Below are positions 1 to 14,138 of a stretch of DNA of 64,000 nt, piece by piece. Every line of letters starts with the position of its first letter. The first letter of the stretch is position 1. The notes under the pieces are model-generated. The model ran no database searches. It was not told the origin of the DNA and saw only the letters and a list, made by a program, of their open reading frames with translations. The DNA comes from Acholoe squamosa (taxonomy: Eukaryota > Annelida > Polychaeta > Phyllodocida > Polynoidae), in NCBI GenBank assembly GCA_949317995.1, contig OX439038.1, positions 62,888,813-62,952,812 on the forward strand, given 5' to 3'. The position numbers and the translations under genes are program-made.

Positions 1-235
1 TTAAGGGTCGCTGATGCAGGAGAGCATCATAACCATTGTTTGGCATGATACACTTATGAAGTGATTGCGAGTCTGCTTTGGAGCATCATGCCGATCCTCC
101 GGGGTTATAAGCAATCCCGTAGGGTCATCATGATGCACGACTGTAGCCCTGGCGAGTAACTCGCCAGGGCTGCATTGATGCATCATGACGACCAATGGGC
201 ATGATGCATTAATGTACAACCAGTCCTTAAAGGGT
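1..235. repeat. Palindromic GATGC/TTAAGG repeat, copy 1
   Basis: This stretch is full of GATGC/GCATC words. At its centre (145-171) is a perfect 13 bp inverted repeat, AGCCCTGGCGAGT, around a single A. It ends near an AAAGGGTTAG motif. Related copies lie at 16376-16490 and, more decayed, near 2385-2500, 8317-8400, 16650-16800 and 21995-22110. No coding potential is seen. It is probably a small non-autonomous element; its exact ends are uncertain. Confidence 0.55.
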
Positions 236-796
236 TAGGGATACAGAGATTCTTATTAGAACTGGGGTTATAGGGGAGGGAGAGTGAGGGAAGTTGTATT
301 CATCTTGGTTGGTCCACTTTTTATCATTGCCTAATGGGTTGTTACGAGGCCATTGGCTGATAGATTGTCTGTGGTTTGGTAGTGACATCACCCAGGTGCA
401 ACATCTCAGGTCTTGGTACAGCTAGAGAAGGGGTAGCAGGTATATACATTCCCATATCTTATCTTATATCTGGATCAACCTTTTATAGATGAAGAAATTG
501 GACATAGCGGAATCCAACCATTTTTGATTTAGTAAATTGCTTTTATGGGTATGTGTTACCAGTGCGTATTTTCCCCTTTGGCCATGTACAGGGACCGTGT
601 TGTATACGACGTAGAATGTATATTCCCATAGTTGATATATAAAATAGAGTCAGGACCATGTTTTATTTATATGCTAAGATAATTACGGCCTGTAATAGGA
701 TGGCCGTGGTATATTGATAACAGTGTGGCCATGGCATATTGTCCATGACCCGGGCACAGTAGCTGACAGTCATTCCTCTGATACCACTGCTGCTCG
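236..796. other. No gene or repeat recognised
   Basis: AT-rich sequence without a convincing ORF, splice-bounded exon or repeat. Confidence 0.5.
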
Positions 797-2884
<2,088 letters not shown>

Positions 2885-3005
2885 GTGGGCTCCCTGTTGC
2901 TGATAGCGGTAAATACAGTCTTTACAGCTGAACAAGGTATGGGCTTTCTGTTGCTGATAGCTCTAAAACACGGTCTTACAGCTGAATAAGTTATGGGCTC
3001 CTTGT
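2885..3005. repeat. 54-bp tandem repeat, left block
   Basis: About two copies of a unit of about 54 bp containing TTGCTGATAGC, ACAGCTGAA and GTATGGGC. The same unit resumes at 3746, so the two blocks look like one array interrupted by about 740 bp. Confidence 0.75.
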
Positions 3006-3745
3006 TGTCAGTTGGCCAGAGCCAACTGACCATTGTTCATCAATGTAGACAGAGCCAGGTTTTGTCCCATTTAGACTTGACCAAGGCTTTAGAACCCTCA
3101 GCCTTTAATTCTCGATAAGCTGTGGGTTAACAAGTCTAATATTAAACCTAACTTGTTTAATATGAATTATCCTAAGAGGTATGCTTAACAATGGGCAGAA
3201 AGGACAGGTCTTAGTGGTATTTGACCATACCTACCCCCCCCCCCCCATGTAGACCCTGGTATTCTATAGGTGACATTGAGGTTTCTGTCTGATGCCCATG
3301 TTGCTTAGCAACAGTAATCAAAAACATTCTTTGCCTAGAAATGGGCAGAAAAGACAGGTCTAGGAGGTATTTAACCATACCTATCCCCCCTAATTAGACC
3401 CTGGGGATTCTATTGGTGCCATTTACAATTTAGTAATAATAAATTAGTCAAACAAAAAGTCTCCTTTGAAAAAAACAAAAACAAATACACCTAGCTATAT
3501 AATAACTTCCTACATAAATCTCAACTATTACTCACATCATAACTGTTACCACTTTAAAATGATCTTAATCATTGTCCATTCACTATGAACAATACATAGA
3601 TTCTAATAAAAACCTTGTTTTCATTTTTTTTTTTGGAATAAAACATAATCTTAGATTTAAACCATCAGCACCAACTGACATCACAGCTGTGCTGTGCCTT
3701 CTTAGATATCTTAGCTCTTCAAAATCTTAGAATTTAGAGAGTTTT
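3006..3745. repeat. Interrupting segment with internal duplication
   Basis: This segment separates two blocks of the same 54 bp array. It holds a diverged direct duplication: 3189-3273 and 3343-3425 share GGGCAGAAA, GACAGGTCT, a C-run and TAGACCCTGG. No terminal repeats or ORF were found, so its origin is unclear. Confidence 0.45.
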
Positions 3746-4060
3746 CCCCTCGTTGCTGATAGCTCTAAAAACAGTCGTACAGCTGACCAAGGTATGGGCC
3801 TTTTGTTCATGATACCCTAAAATAGTCTTATAGCTGAACAAGGTATGGGTCTCCTGTTGCTGATGGCTCTAAAATACAGCCCTAGGCCTACAGTAGAACA
3901 AGGTATGGGCCTCTATTGCTTATACTAGTATCTCTAAAATACAGTCTTACAGCTGAACAAGTTATGGTTCTCTTGTTGTTGATAGCCCCAAAACACAGTC
4001 TTACGGCTGAACAAAATTAATTATGGGTCTCTTGTTGTTAATACCCCCACTGGATAGATA
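3746..4060. repeat. 54-bp tandem repeat, right block
   Basis: About five to six diverged copies of the unit seen at 2885-3005 (GTTGCTGATAGC, CTCTAAAA, ACAGTCTTACAGCTGAAC). Decay increases toward the right edge. Confidence 0.75.
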
Positions 4061-5927
4061 AACAAGCTATATCCGTAGTCTCTTGTTGCTCCTAGTCCTG
4101 CTCCCTTACAGATTAACTAAACAGGGACTTTTCCTTTTGGTGATACCCCCCTATAAGCAGTCTACACCCCTACCCAGTGGGTTCACCATTTTGAATGGTG
4201 GCTGATAATCTCGCCACCCTGTCATAAAGCCACATGGGCTATAGATATTTGATTTGATAAGTTTGGCAGTGGTATCTGACAGCAATTGATTGTGATTGTT
4301 CTGATCATGAGGGAAAAATTCCAATGTTGGGTATTTTCAGATTACATTTGCAGATGCCAGCAGAATAGAAGAACTCCCATTAGGTTCACACTGAAAATTC
4401 GGCCTGGTTGTGACATTGACCTACTTGTGAGCCAGGACAGGGAGCCAAGCCTTATGTCAAGATCAATGTAAAGTGTGAGTAGTATATGATAAAGGACCGC
4501 TGGGGCAGGCCACAGAAAGAGATTTAAACTGCCTGGCTCTCCAATGTTTCTAAGGCACTTTTATGTCCCCAGCTCACTGTAGTCAACTTCCAGCCTATGG
4601 GCTAAGTAGAAGATTCAACAATATCATGCAGTCGGCAGTACGTATGCAGTGGAGGCCCAGGCTGAAGGTGTCTATTTACCACACTGGAGGACGGGTGGGT
4701 AGTGTACCAGGGTGTTGGCACCTGAAGAGGGGAGGAACGTGACAGACATGTGTCCACTTTAACATAGGAGTTGTCATGCTTGACACGGCGTTCGTGTACT
4801 GTGTAGGAATGGGAATGGAGGGGGGGGGGGCTCTGGGGGTGTAATAGGATGTGAGTTGAGGGGGTGATGTGAGGTGAAGAACCATGGCGAGGTGGGGACA
4901 ACAGTGTGGGAAATTGGGAATCTGGAAGGGAATAGGGAACGAGTTAGCAATATTTCGGGGGTTGGAATCAACAGGGAACCACCGGAGATACCCCAGCAAG
5001 AGAGGAGCAGCCAACTGTGTAACTGTGTAAATTTGGTAATTTTCATTATGATCGATAGGTCCAACCCATGAGGGATGATGCACCTCCCACAGCCCCCTCA
5101 TCTCAACTGCTATTGATGCTACTTTACATATGTGTTTTTGTTAGAAAAAGTTTTGATTTTCTTATCCTCAACGGGAAGGATACTGAGATCTCAGGATATC
5201 CGAACATTTTTTTTGTCAAACAGGAAGTGGCATTTCTGGATCAGTGTAGGAAGAAAAACATAATATACAAAGAATGGGCAGTCAACTCATAATCAAGAAT
5301 GATGTTAGTTGGGGGTTGGGTGGGGAAGGCGCTGTTGAGATGAGTACCAACATGTGCTATCGGCTTACTTATCACTAAGTACTTTACCTAAATCCTATTA
5401 TGCTGTATTTCCAGCTGAAATGATTTAAAGGGACATTATTACAGCCAACATCATATTTCAGAGTAAAACTAGAAGGGTAGGAACTCATGTATTTCTGGTA
5501 AACCTCTCTATTATGGTGGTTAAGTAATACAATGCCACTGTATGCATTAAGGACGACAATGCCTTATGTAGAGGGTTAGATAATCTCCTGTTGACCTTTC
5601 CTCATTCTATTCCTGGTCGCTTCCACTCTGTCCCCAGCATCCAGACACTCTCCTACCGCTACAGAAGCCCATTGCTTGCAAATACTAGCTGCCCGCACGC
5701 TGAATCCGATTACCCCCACTTCCCTGTTCTGTATTTGCCCCTTCCGGACATCCGGGTCGGAACTCAACTGTACTTTTACTGGATAATGGGCCAACAAATG
5801 AGCTGTTAAGGGAAAGTTTTGACAACCAATGATTAATCACCCAGAGTTGTATCTAGGAGCAGCGTATTGTCATCTGCTCTGAGTGTTGTTGTCTGTCCTG
5901 GGGGTTGTCATGCTACATTTGGTGCAT
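4061..5927. other. No gene recognised
   Basis: The longest open frame here (minus strand, 4676-5101) is proline- and serine-rich, resembles no family I know and overlaps other open frames on both strands. A G-run lies at 4820-4829. I see no exon with good splice sites. Confidence 0.4.
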
Positions 5928-6355
5928 GTGGTGATTTTTGGGCTGGGTGTTGATGTCTGCTGCATGTGGTGACTTTTGGGCTAGGTGTTGATGTCTGCTG
6001 CATGTGGTGATTTTTGGGCTGGGTGTTGATGTCTGCTGCATGTGGTGATTTTTGGGCTGGATGTTGTCGTCTGCTGCATGTGGTGACTTTTGGGTTGGGT
6101 GTTGCTGTTTGCTGCATGTGGTGACTTTTGGGCTGGGTGTTGATGTCTGCTGCATGTGGTGATTTTTGGGCTGGGTGTTGATGTCTGCTGCATGTGGTGA
6201 CTTTTAGGCTGGGTGTTGATGTCTGCTGCATGTGGTGATTTTTGGGCTGGATGTTGTCGTCTGCTGCATGTGGTGACTTTTGGGTTGGGTGTTGCTGTTT
6301 GCTGCATGTTGTAACTTTTGGGGTGGGTGTTGCCGTCTGCTGCATGTTTTAACTT
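5928..6355. repeat. 38-bp minisatellite, about 11 copies
   Basis: The unit is 38 bp, with words such as GGTGATTTTTGGGCTGGG and TGTCTGCTGCATG. A variant pair recurs exactly 190 bp (five units) apart, at 6061 and 6251, so there is a five-unit higher-order repeat. Because 38 is not a multiple of three, all three minus frames stay open and encode the same 38-residue cycle. This is an artefact of the array, not a gene. Confidence 0.93.
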
Positions 6356-6893
6356 TTCATAAGATGTGCTTTGTCCAGGGGGTCAGACTGTCTCATCGTG
6401 AAAATTATCTAACTAGGGATTTAGTCCAGAGTGTCAGTAAAGTTCTGCGATAACTTAAGATGTGATATTGACCTGTAATTTGAAGCTTGAACATAGAGAA
6501 AAATTACACACTTGCACAGGCGGTAACTATATTTGCAGACGGTGTGCAGTTTGGCTATCACAGGCACATTAGAATATAGTGAAATGCTGAGTGTGTGTCT
6601 CATGTAGTCTTACAAGTTTGGCCCATAAAGAGGTATTTAACATGAGTTGGGCATGCACAGTGCAGACCTGACAGACACTTATAGTCAGTGTTCACATAGT
6701 TGGCAGATAATCATTGCAACTTGTGAGAGTGAACATGAATTTTTAAGGTTTTGTTTTTTTTCCCAATATTGAATCTTATTTGGACACATGATATATTAAT
6801 TCTAAAACAAATATTTATTCAACTTCAATGTTAATTCTGAGTTTAAAGTTCTGTCACAGAAGATAGCCAACTTGGTTGATACATACTATGGGT
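6356..6893. other. No gene or repeat recognised
   Basis: AT-rich unique-looking sequence. Confidence 0.45.
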
Positions 6894-8229
6894 AGGGCCA
6901 AATAAAAAAAAAGGTGTGTTTCCAGTAACCCGACCGACCCTAGCAAAACAGGGGCAAAAAAAACTTCTTTTTTTGTGATTTTGAAGAATTTGTCTCATTT
7001 TTTTCATATTTTAAAGAAATTTTCATTACTTTTTGAGGATTTTTCCTGTATCCTTTTCGTGTTCTTCCTCTCTCTCATAGTTGGCCCAGGTCTACCTGGG
7101 CTATTGGCAGTGCCTTTGGAGCTAAAAACTGAAGATCATGAATTGGAACTTTAGATGGGAATTTCTCATTGAAATTGGGGGATAATTAAACAAAAAATCA
7201 TGGAAACATGTTCTTTAGGATCTAGTCTTTCATTGCACATGCACAATTCCTGGAAAAAATTTCTTTAGCTATGAAAAAAGCTGAAGAAAAAACCTGACAT
7301 TTGACCTGCTTTCTCACGAAAATGAGGCTCCATAGGATTGCATTGCGGGGTTAATTTCGGCAGTAGACAGGGGATAAAAATAACACATTGATTCCTATGG
7401 GAATTGAGCAATTAAGACACTTTTTTTCAGCAGGTAAGATGGTAAGACCGTTTATATAGGAGTGTGTAAATCGGACCACCATTTCTTTGTTATGTCCACC
7501 GCCTCACTTCCGATCTGGAAACTTGATGCAGAGTGACCGGTCGTCAGATTTTATTTTCCGTATAGCAGTAAATAGATAGGGTATATTCCATTCAATTTGA
7601 TTGATATTGCCAAACATGCATGGATTATATTCAAAAAGCCATTAATTTCAAGTTAAATTGATAGAATATATCATTTCTCCGTCGAAAATGCTACTTCCAG
7701 CAAGGAGGGGTCGCGCATGCGCACAGAACATCAAAATCCAAAATGGCGGACAGTGAGACGATCGACTCACGGTGCCATCGAAACTGCTTGATTATAACAA
7801 AATGGAGGAGAATTACAGTGTTTCATGCCTTTTTATGGTTAATCGCTGGATCCTTATTCAAGACTTGCTGATATTGTGCAATGCTTAACTGGCCAGGAGA
7901 GGAGTTATTCGCCAATGATAAATGCGAGCGATAATGGATGCATTCTCCATAGCCTTAACCATTGACAACTTGGACACACTGTCACTATATTGACAGTCCC
8001 CTACGGTAAGTAGTGGAAGACCTGGGCCATTATGCATTGCACGCGTTCAATCTTTGTCATTTTCTCATCATTATTTTACAATGAAATCAAAGAATTTGAT
8101 ACATCCATTGATATTAACATTTCCTATATAAATGTAAAAAAAAATTTAAAAAAAAAAAAAATCTGACCTACCGCCCCTAGCACTTTGAGCTATGTTACTG
8201 GAAACACAACTTTTATTTTTCTTGGCCTA
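6894..8229. mobile_element. TIR element of the GGCCAA...TTTCCAGTAAC family
   Basis: The left end (GGGCCAAATAAA then GTGTTTCCAGTAAC) and right end (GTTACTGGAAACACAAC then TTGGCC) are inverted repeats of about 35 bp. The word GGGTA occurs just outside both ends and may be a target duplication. There is no transposase ORF, so the element is non-autonomous. It contains a partial copy (7580-7995) of the 900 bp repeat also found at 39280 and 42340, either captured or nested. Related termini occur at 14139-14392, 21797-21870, 32399-32475 and 43540-43625. Confidence 0.7.
7580..7995 (+). repeat. Partial copy of the 900-bp interspersed repeat
   Basis: Closely matches 42765-43150, including GTCGAAAATGCTACTTCC, the CGCGCATGCGCACAGAACAT block, AAAATGGCGGACAG and AGAGGAGTTATTCGCCAATG. 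Only the right half of the family is present. It lies inside the TIR element at 6894-8229. Confidence 0.85.
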
Positions 8230-8925
8230 GGGTAACATGTTCACAGGTCATAGCTGTCATTATACAAACAGTTAAAGGTGCGAAGAGGATTAGTTCCAGC
8301 CGTTGACCATTAACCCCTTAAGGATCAGGCTTAACCCTTTAAGGGCCAATTGTGCATAAATGCCTATTTGTTGTCTGTATATAATATTATAACTCATGCA
8401 GCAATCACATAGGACATAGACAATGACATAGAACATAGACGCCAATGACAACAAAGGCCAGTGGCCTAAACTTCCTTCATGGAGTCAGCAACTCAAAATC
8501 CTACTATGGCATTTGGAAAGTGTGTCGATAAATCCGCTGGAAGGCCTTACTCTGCTACTCGATTCTCGATCGGGTGTGTACACGTAATCTATCTTATATT
8601 TAACCTCATGCTGCATCATTTATGTATTCCTTTTATTCATTTTTACTGCAAAGCTAATGCCCACTCTTCATATCATAAATGGTAGGATAGTGAGGTTGGT
8701 AAAAGATACATATGACAGGTACACTTAGAAAGGTTGCTAGATAGCCCCCTGTGGGGGCCATTTATGAAGGATGGTCAGGCTTTGTAGGATTTGTCCTGCT
8801 TAATGCACCTGGTAATGTTACTGTTATCCCCAGGGGGTACGAGTCCAGTAGATCATATCGGTTTGATAGATAGCCGGTGGTCGCTCTTCTAACATTGCTT
8901 GTCTGCAACTGCAGATCTATGTACG
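8230..8925. other. No gene recognised
   Basis: Contains TTAACCC/CCTTTAAGGG words around 8317-8350 typical of the ends of the GATGC palindromic family. Otherwise nothing recognisable. Confidence 0.4.
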
Positions 8926-9600
8926 ACGATACCATACTTTGAGCTGCTGTTGGTGTTCTATATGCCCTCCTAACCACATATGTATTAAGATACATTGAGC
9001 AGCTGATGGTGATTTATAAATCTCCTAACTGCAGATGTATGAATATGGAAAGCATACAGAGAGTAGCGCATGTTGTTTCTCTACCTCCCCTTAAGTGTAG
9101 ATGTATGGGCGTAGCATACCGTGAACAGCTCATGTTGCATTTCTACCTCCCCTTAAGTGTAGATGTATGGACGTAGCATACCGTAAACAGCTCATGTTGT
9201 GTTTCTACCTTCCCTTAAGTGAAGATGTATGGACGTAGCATACCGTAAACAGCTCATGTTGTGTTTCTACCTCCCCGTAAGTGTAGATGTATGGACGTAG
9301 CATACCATGAACAGCTCATGTTGTGTTCTACCTCCCCTTAAGTGTAGATGTATCCATGGACATAACACGTAGGGAGCAGCTCATGGCGTTTGCTTAAATG
9401 AAGATGTTTGAGAATAGCATCTACTGATAACGAGAGCAGCTTAACATGTAATACTTTGCTTTCTACATCTACCCTTAATTTAAGGTGTGTAAAATTAGCG
9501 CACATGGAACAGCTCATTGTGTTTTTTTTCAGTAACCCTTCAATGTAGATGTGTGGAGATAACATGCAGAAAGTAGTTCATGTTAAGACAGCATACTGAG
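8926..9600. repeat. 62-bp tandem repeat
   Basis: Five well-kept units of 62 bp lie between about 9059 and 9356, with words ACAGCTCATGTTG, CTACCTCCCCTTAAGTG and TAGATGTATGGACG. Diverged units continue on both sides. The core is youngest and the edges are decayed, as expected of an expanding array. No protein is supported. Confidence 0.88.
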
Positions 9601-10241
9601 AGTAGCTCATGTCTCTCTGCATCTATCTAAGCTACATACCTATTATCCCAAGTCTACCCCAGTGTCAAACACTAGAAAGTCATCTTAAGGCTTAGGGCAC
9701 ATAACAGACGTCATATGCATTTAGAGGTATATGTATAGACATTCCAATGTCCATTTGAATGCCACAGCAAAACTGCAAATCGAAAGCACACAGACCCATT
9801 CGATAGGCTGGACGGATGGTCAGATTAAGGATCAGAAGTCTACCCAGGGCCTTCCCATCCCCTGGCGACTAACACGATGCGCCTGGGGTCTTTGCTGCTG
9901 ACTTCCGGAGGCGGAGCGGAAGCCAAACAAAAAGGCATTCCTTCCTCCGTGTACAGAAGAGCTTCACTGATGGTCATGCGCATTAGTGATATGTTTGACT
10001 AGACGTCCAGGAGCCGCTGATAGAAGCGAGATTGGAATTTGTGTGTATGGGGGATATGGGCGGATGGGTGGAGGGAGGTACACGGGTAGGTGGAAAGGCT
10101 ATACTACAGCCATTGAGGAAAGAGAGGTAGGACTGGATAGTGGGAATGTCTGGTTTGATCCCCAGGCTTTCAAAGTCAACGGCATAGGCCTAAATTAGGC
10201 CCCCCTCGGCCAGTAATAGGCCTTACCTAAATGTTATTGGA
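9601..10241. other. No gene recognised; short GC-richer patch
   Basis: A patch around 9850-9935 is richer in CpG and holds CCGGAGGCGGAGCGGAAG, which resembles ETS-factor sites, but no transcript or start exon can be tied to it. Confidence 0.35.
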
Positions 10242-11101
10242 TAGGGGAAAGCGGGGGAAGACAGGACACGGGGGAAGAAGGGACATTTCATATAAATCTC
10301 CATATGGGGTAATACAGGACAATGCATTACCTATGGGAATTTGTATGGGGAGAACCTTTATAATATCTAAGAGCCAATTTCAGCAATTATCCTAATTAAA
10401 ACCTTCCTGACAATGATAGACTTGAGCACCCACTACCTTTCTCAAGACAAAGATACAGCCTTCTCATTTTCAGCATTTTGTGAGTCTTTTATACATTGGG
10501 TATAGCTGTGGTGGCCATTTTGGAAGATGACCACCACAGCTATAACCATAATGAATTGAATTTCAGAAATTCATGAATCTCAGTTGAATTTTGATGGATA
10601 TGATCATGAAATGGCTCAAATGAAAGGTCTTTGTGAGAACTATTTAAGATATGGGGTTTAGGCATACCATAGTAACCTGGTTACCATGGCAGCCATTTAA
10701 ACCCTTATTTTTTTGTCAAATTCAAATGATGATCAGCACATAGTGTTAAATGAATAAACAAAATACCTATATAATGTATTAGACTAATTGAAATCAATAC
10801 ATATTTTGTTAAAACATATCAAAGGAATTTATTTCAAACAGTTCATATTTTGTTTAGAGAAAATTTGATCCCTTTGAATAAAAATTCCTCCTCCGTCCTG
10901 TCTTACCCCACCGAAGTGTCCTGTATTAGCCCACATTTACAAGAAGTGTGGGCTAATACAGGACAATTTCAAAGTGCCCATTATCACCAATCCAGTGCAT
11001 ATCAGCATTTTGATTCCTATGAATAATTAATGATATAAAAGGGCTTAATGTTTGTGAAAATTGTTTGTTTAAGTGTCCCATATTCCCCCAGTTTCCCCTA
11101 C
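10242..11101. mobile_element. Non-autonomous TIR element, probable TA target
   Basis: The left end TAGGGGAAAGCGGGGGAA and the right end, whose reverse complement begins TAGGGGAAACTGGGGGAA, form inverted termini of about 30 bp. Both are bounded by TA, which could be the target duplication. The word AATACAGGACA recurs inside, and a strong internal hairpin lies at 10917-10965. No transposase ORF is present. The TA boundary fits the Tc1/mariner group among others, so the superfamily is unassigned. Confidence 0.72.
10917..10965. other. Perfect 19-bp-stem hairpin inside the TIR element
   Basis: Arms 10917-10935 and 10947-10965 are exact reverse complements (TGTCCTGTATTAGCCCACA) around an 11-nt loop. 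The arm repeats the AATACAGGACA word near the left terminus of the element, so it may be a folded-in copy of subterminal sequence. Confidence 0.9.
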
Positions 11102-11718
11102 TTAGCGTGACGTGAATTTAGGTCAAGGACATAATCATTAAGCTGTTTAAAGCTTTTTAAGACAGGAATTAGGAAGAGACTGAGGATGATTGTAGCTCCG
11201 TTTTAGTGAATCTGTCGACTTCTCTTATGGCGTTGGTTTTCCCAAGTCAAAACATACAGAGTCTCTCAAAAACGTTCTACAATGAATACATTTGTTTCTA
11301 CTTCTGTGTCCACGGTTCCAGACCCTTAGCAATATCTACCAGAACAGATAGCAATTTAATCTCGTTTTGAAAATGTGAATTCTACTGATGTAGATCATGG
11401 TCATGATCAGTGTTATTCGCGTGTTGGTTAACAGGAGCCATTTTAGGGACACTGTTCACAAACAAAGTAGGAATGTCCAATAAATGAACTTGTTCCGCTA
11501 ATGTTCGTGTACACAGCAGTCCAATACCAACTGGAACTAGGGCCAACTCGTTGGACACTCTATTGGTTGTGTTGATGGGGTATTTGGAGGGAGATGTGAG
11601 TCAGGAGTGGGCCATCAGCTATGGTGCCTGGTCAGTAGTTCATTTAGTGGTGGGTGCCCTGCCGGCTACCCTATGAATAACTACTTCGGCCCAATAGGAC
11701 TCAGTATGGAGGCCTAGT
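11102..11718. other. No gene or repeat recognised
   Basis: Nothing I can support. Confidence 0.4.
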
Positions 11719-11890
11719 GGTGCCACCATCTTGAATTTCGCTGGTTGAGCTGAAACCCACTGATAAGACATACAATGATGGGTACCTTGTCCCTGGTTAA
11801 CACCCACTTCCAGGGGCATGCTGGTCCCACCTTATCAGTTCTTATCAGTGTGTGTGTTGCTAGAACCAGCTCCAGACCAGCTAGTGGCCA
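11719..11890. repeat. Hairpin repeat family, copy 1
   Basis: Shares CACCATCTTGAATTT, CCACTGATAAGACAT, GGGTACCTTGTCCCTGG, CACCCACTTCCAGGG and TTATCAGTTCTTATC with 48421-48590 and 37268-37447. The internal parts are inverted relative to each other (ACTGATAAG with CTTATCAGT, and TGTCCCTGG with CCAGGGGCA), so the unit can fold back. Probably a small non-autonomous element. Confidence 0.75.
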
Positions 11891-12139
11891 ATACACACTG
11901 GGCTGTGACAAATGGAAACACAAAGAGTGGGGTGTCTGATTGCCATTTGACCTTTGTTAGTCTGGCCTCCAGGGTTGTTACCAGACCTAACTACGAGATG
12001 CTGACAGGATAGATGTGGTAGTAGTAACACAACGCAGCATAGAGGCACTAGGACTGACTTCATCTGCCCAATACTAACATTGGAAATGTGGAAGCGGTAA
12101 TAGCACATGTTTATGAATCAGTACTATAGCTTACCTACC
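11891..12139. other. No feature recognised
   Basis: Short spacer between the hairpin repeat and the next tandem array. Confidence 0.4.
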
Positions 12140-12740
12140 TCTTACATACAAGGATGTGGCAGGACTACGAGTAGAGCTTACTACCAGATGCCGACATGGT
12201 AGATGTGGTAGTGGTAGTAGTATATGAAACAGGACTGCAGTTGACTATCAGATGCTGACATGGTAGATGTGATAGTAGTGACATATGAAACAGGACTGGA
12301 GCTATGAGATGCTGATGGGGTAAATGCGGTAGTAGTATATCAAACAGACCTGGAGCTACAAGATGCTGACAGGGTAGATGTGGTGGTGGTAGTAGTATAT
12401 GAAACAGGATTGGAGCTAACTAACAGATGCTGACAGAGTGGAAGTGCCACTGGTAGTAGTATATGAAATAGGACGGGAGCTATGAGATGCTGATGGGGTA
12501 AATGCGGTAGTAGTATATGAAACAGACCTGGAGCTACGAGATGCTGACAGGGTAGATGTGGTGGTGGTAGTAGTATATTATGAAACAGGATTGGAGCTAA
12601 CTAACAGAAGTGCCACTGGTAGTATTATATGAAACAGGACTGGAGCTACCAGATGCTGATGGGGTAGATGTGGTAGTGGTAGTAGTATATGACATAGCAC
12701 TTAGAGCTGACCACCAGATGCATGGGGTGTACCTCATACG
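12140..12740. repeat. Degenerate ~60-bp tandem repeat with 180-bp superunit
   Basis: Units carry AGATGCTGACAGGGTAGATG, GTGGTAGTAGTATATGAAAC and GGACTGGAGCTA. A distinctive variant, GATGGGGTAAATGCGG, occurs at 12313 and again 180 bp later at 12493, so a three-unit block was duplicated. Trinucleotide slippage (GGT/AGT) varies unit length. Confidence 0.85.
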
Positions 12741-13140
12741 CGGTGTATTACGGTAATACCTGTTTTATCTGCGTTAACCCACGGTCACTTTAAATAACCC
12801 AGTATGTTAAGGTCTGCTCTAAGGTTTCACCGTGGTTGAGTGTATTAGTGTCAATGTAACCAAATTTTATAATTTTCTGTTCTTTCTCTCTAGTGCTACA
12901 ATGCTATCAAGTATTTGCATCCATAAAACCTAAGGGAAGACATGTTTCACAAGTCCCTTTAACCAAATACCGTCTCCAATGCCCTATACCCAGTAGTTAG
13001 GTGATAAGGAAATACAAGCCAGACAATGTGGAACGTGCTGACAATGATATCCAATGGAGGGAATCTTTCCTTCTTTGTACTAGTAAAGTTGTCAGTGTGA
13101 TAGGTGTTATCTATTACCCTGATATGATATCTTACATGTT
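12741..13140. other. No gene or repeat recognised
   Basis: Nothing I can support. Confidence 0.35.
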
Positions 13141-13890
13141 CTTTGCATATGCCTACACTGAAAAAAGTCTTCCTGACAAAATGACATGTATACACATGTC
13201 AACTTGATTTGACACAGAGAGCACATGTCATTGGGACATGTGCACATATGTCACCATGACAACTGTAGCACACAGTAATCCTCATATGATTTGACATGCC
13301 TTAAAATGCCATGTCATCTGTGAGTTGACTAGGGTCACGGCCATGTCGAAGGCACTTGACATGTGATGATTTGACATGCATAATTGTTCTAGGATATTCC
13401 ACTAGATGGAGCAAACAACCATTTTGGTACCAGGACTAATCACTACCAAGAAGTACTACCAACACTTGAGACATTTGATGTATCTGTGTCATTTTGTTTT
13501 CATGAAGAATAGATCACTAAGGTCTGTAAATACTATCAATGAATGGTAGTGAATTCTATTTCATTGTTAAATCTGCATTTGTTATTGAATATCAAAATAG
13601 ACACCCACCATCCTGAATACTCCAACTGGAGTGGTTAGACACCTTATGTGTGGGTCAGTGAAAATACCAAAGGACTGTATTCTAACCCACAATCTATAAT
13701 CTCAGTATCTACAGTACAGGGAGACATGGCATTGCCATGCACCTCCATGCCCTTGTCTTATGGACTGCATAGAGGTCCTCAGTCTTCATTACACATGTCA
13801 AATGAAGTTGACGAACCAAATATGAGAGGGTCAACCTCATTTGGCATGCCTTCATACATGTCATGTGGGAGACAAATTGTGACATGTGCA
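13141..13890. repeat. Cluster of inverted TGACATGT words
   Basis: TGACATGT/ACATGTCA occurs many times in both orientations, including the near-palindrome TGACATGTATACACATGTCA near 13179-13203. A second cluster lies at 13785-13890. The words ACACTGAAAAAAGTC at 13155 look like the terminus of a TIR element, but I could not pair it with a right end. Confidence 0.5.
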
Positions 13891-14138
13891 GTATGCACCA
13901 AAGCGATCAGTGTTCTTCTCTCTGTGTAGTAAAAGTAAATGCATATTGTACATCTTATGATAAAGAAACATAAGCTGGCGAAATATTGTAGGTCTATATC
14001 ATAAGCTATTTCTATGGATACATTGATTTTTAATGTTTTCTTCACTCATACACTGTTGTATTTGTGCACAAATCAATGTGTGTTACCATAAATACATCTC
14101 GGGAAAGAGGTCCAGTAGCTCAACAGTATGTATCTATG

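Noticed and set aside
4676..5101. 141-codon minus frame
   Set aside because: Pro/Ser-rich low complexity, overlapped by other open frames on both strands, with no recognisable domain.
5908..6345. 145-codon minus frame rich in HAAD/TPSPK motifs
   Set aside because: It is a 38 bp minisatellite open in every minus frame.
5928..6355. Possible CRISPR-like regular repeats
   Set aside because: The 38 bp units are head-to-tail without unique spacers, and the context is animal DNA.
9890..9935. Possible promoter with ETS-like CCGGAAG words
   Set aside because: No exon, TATA or initiator can be linked to it. The GC-rich patch is short.
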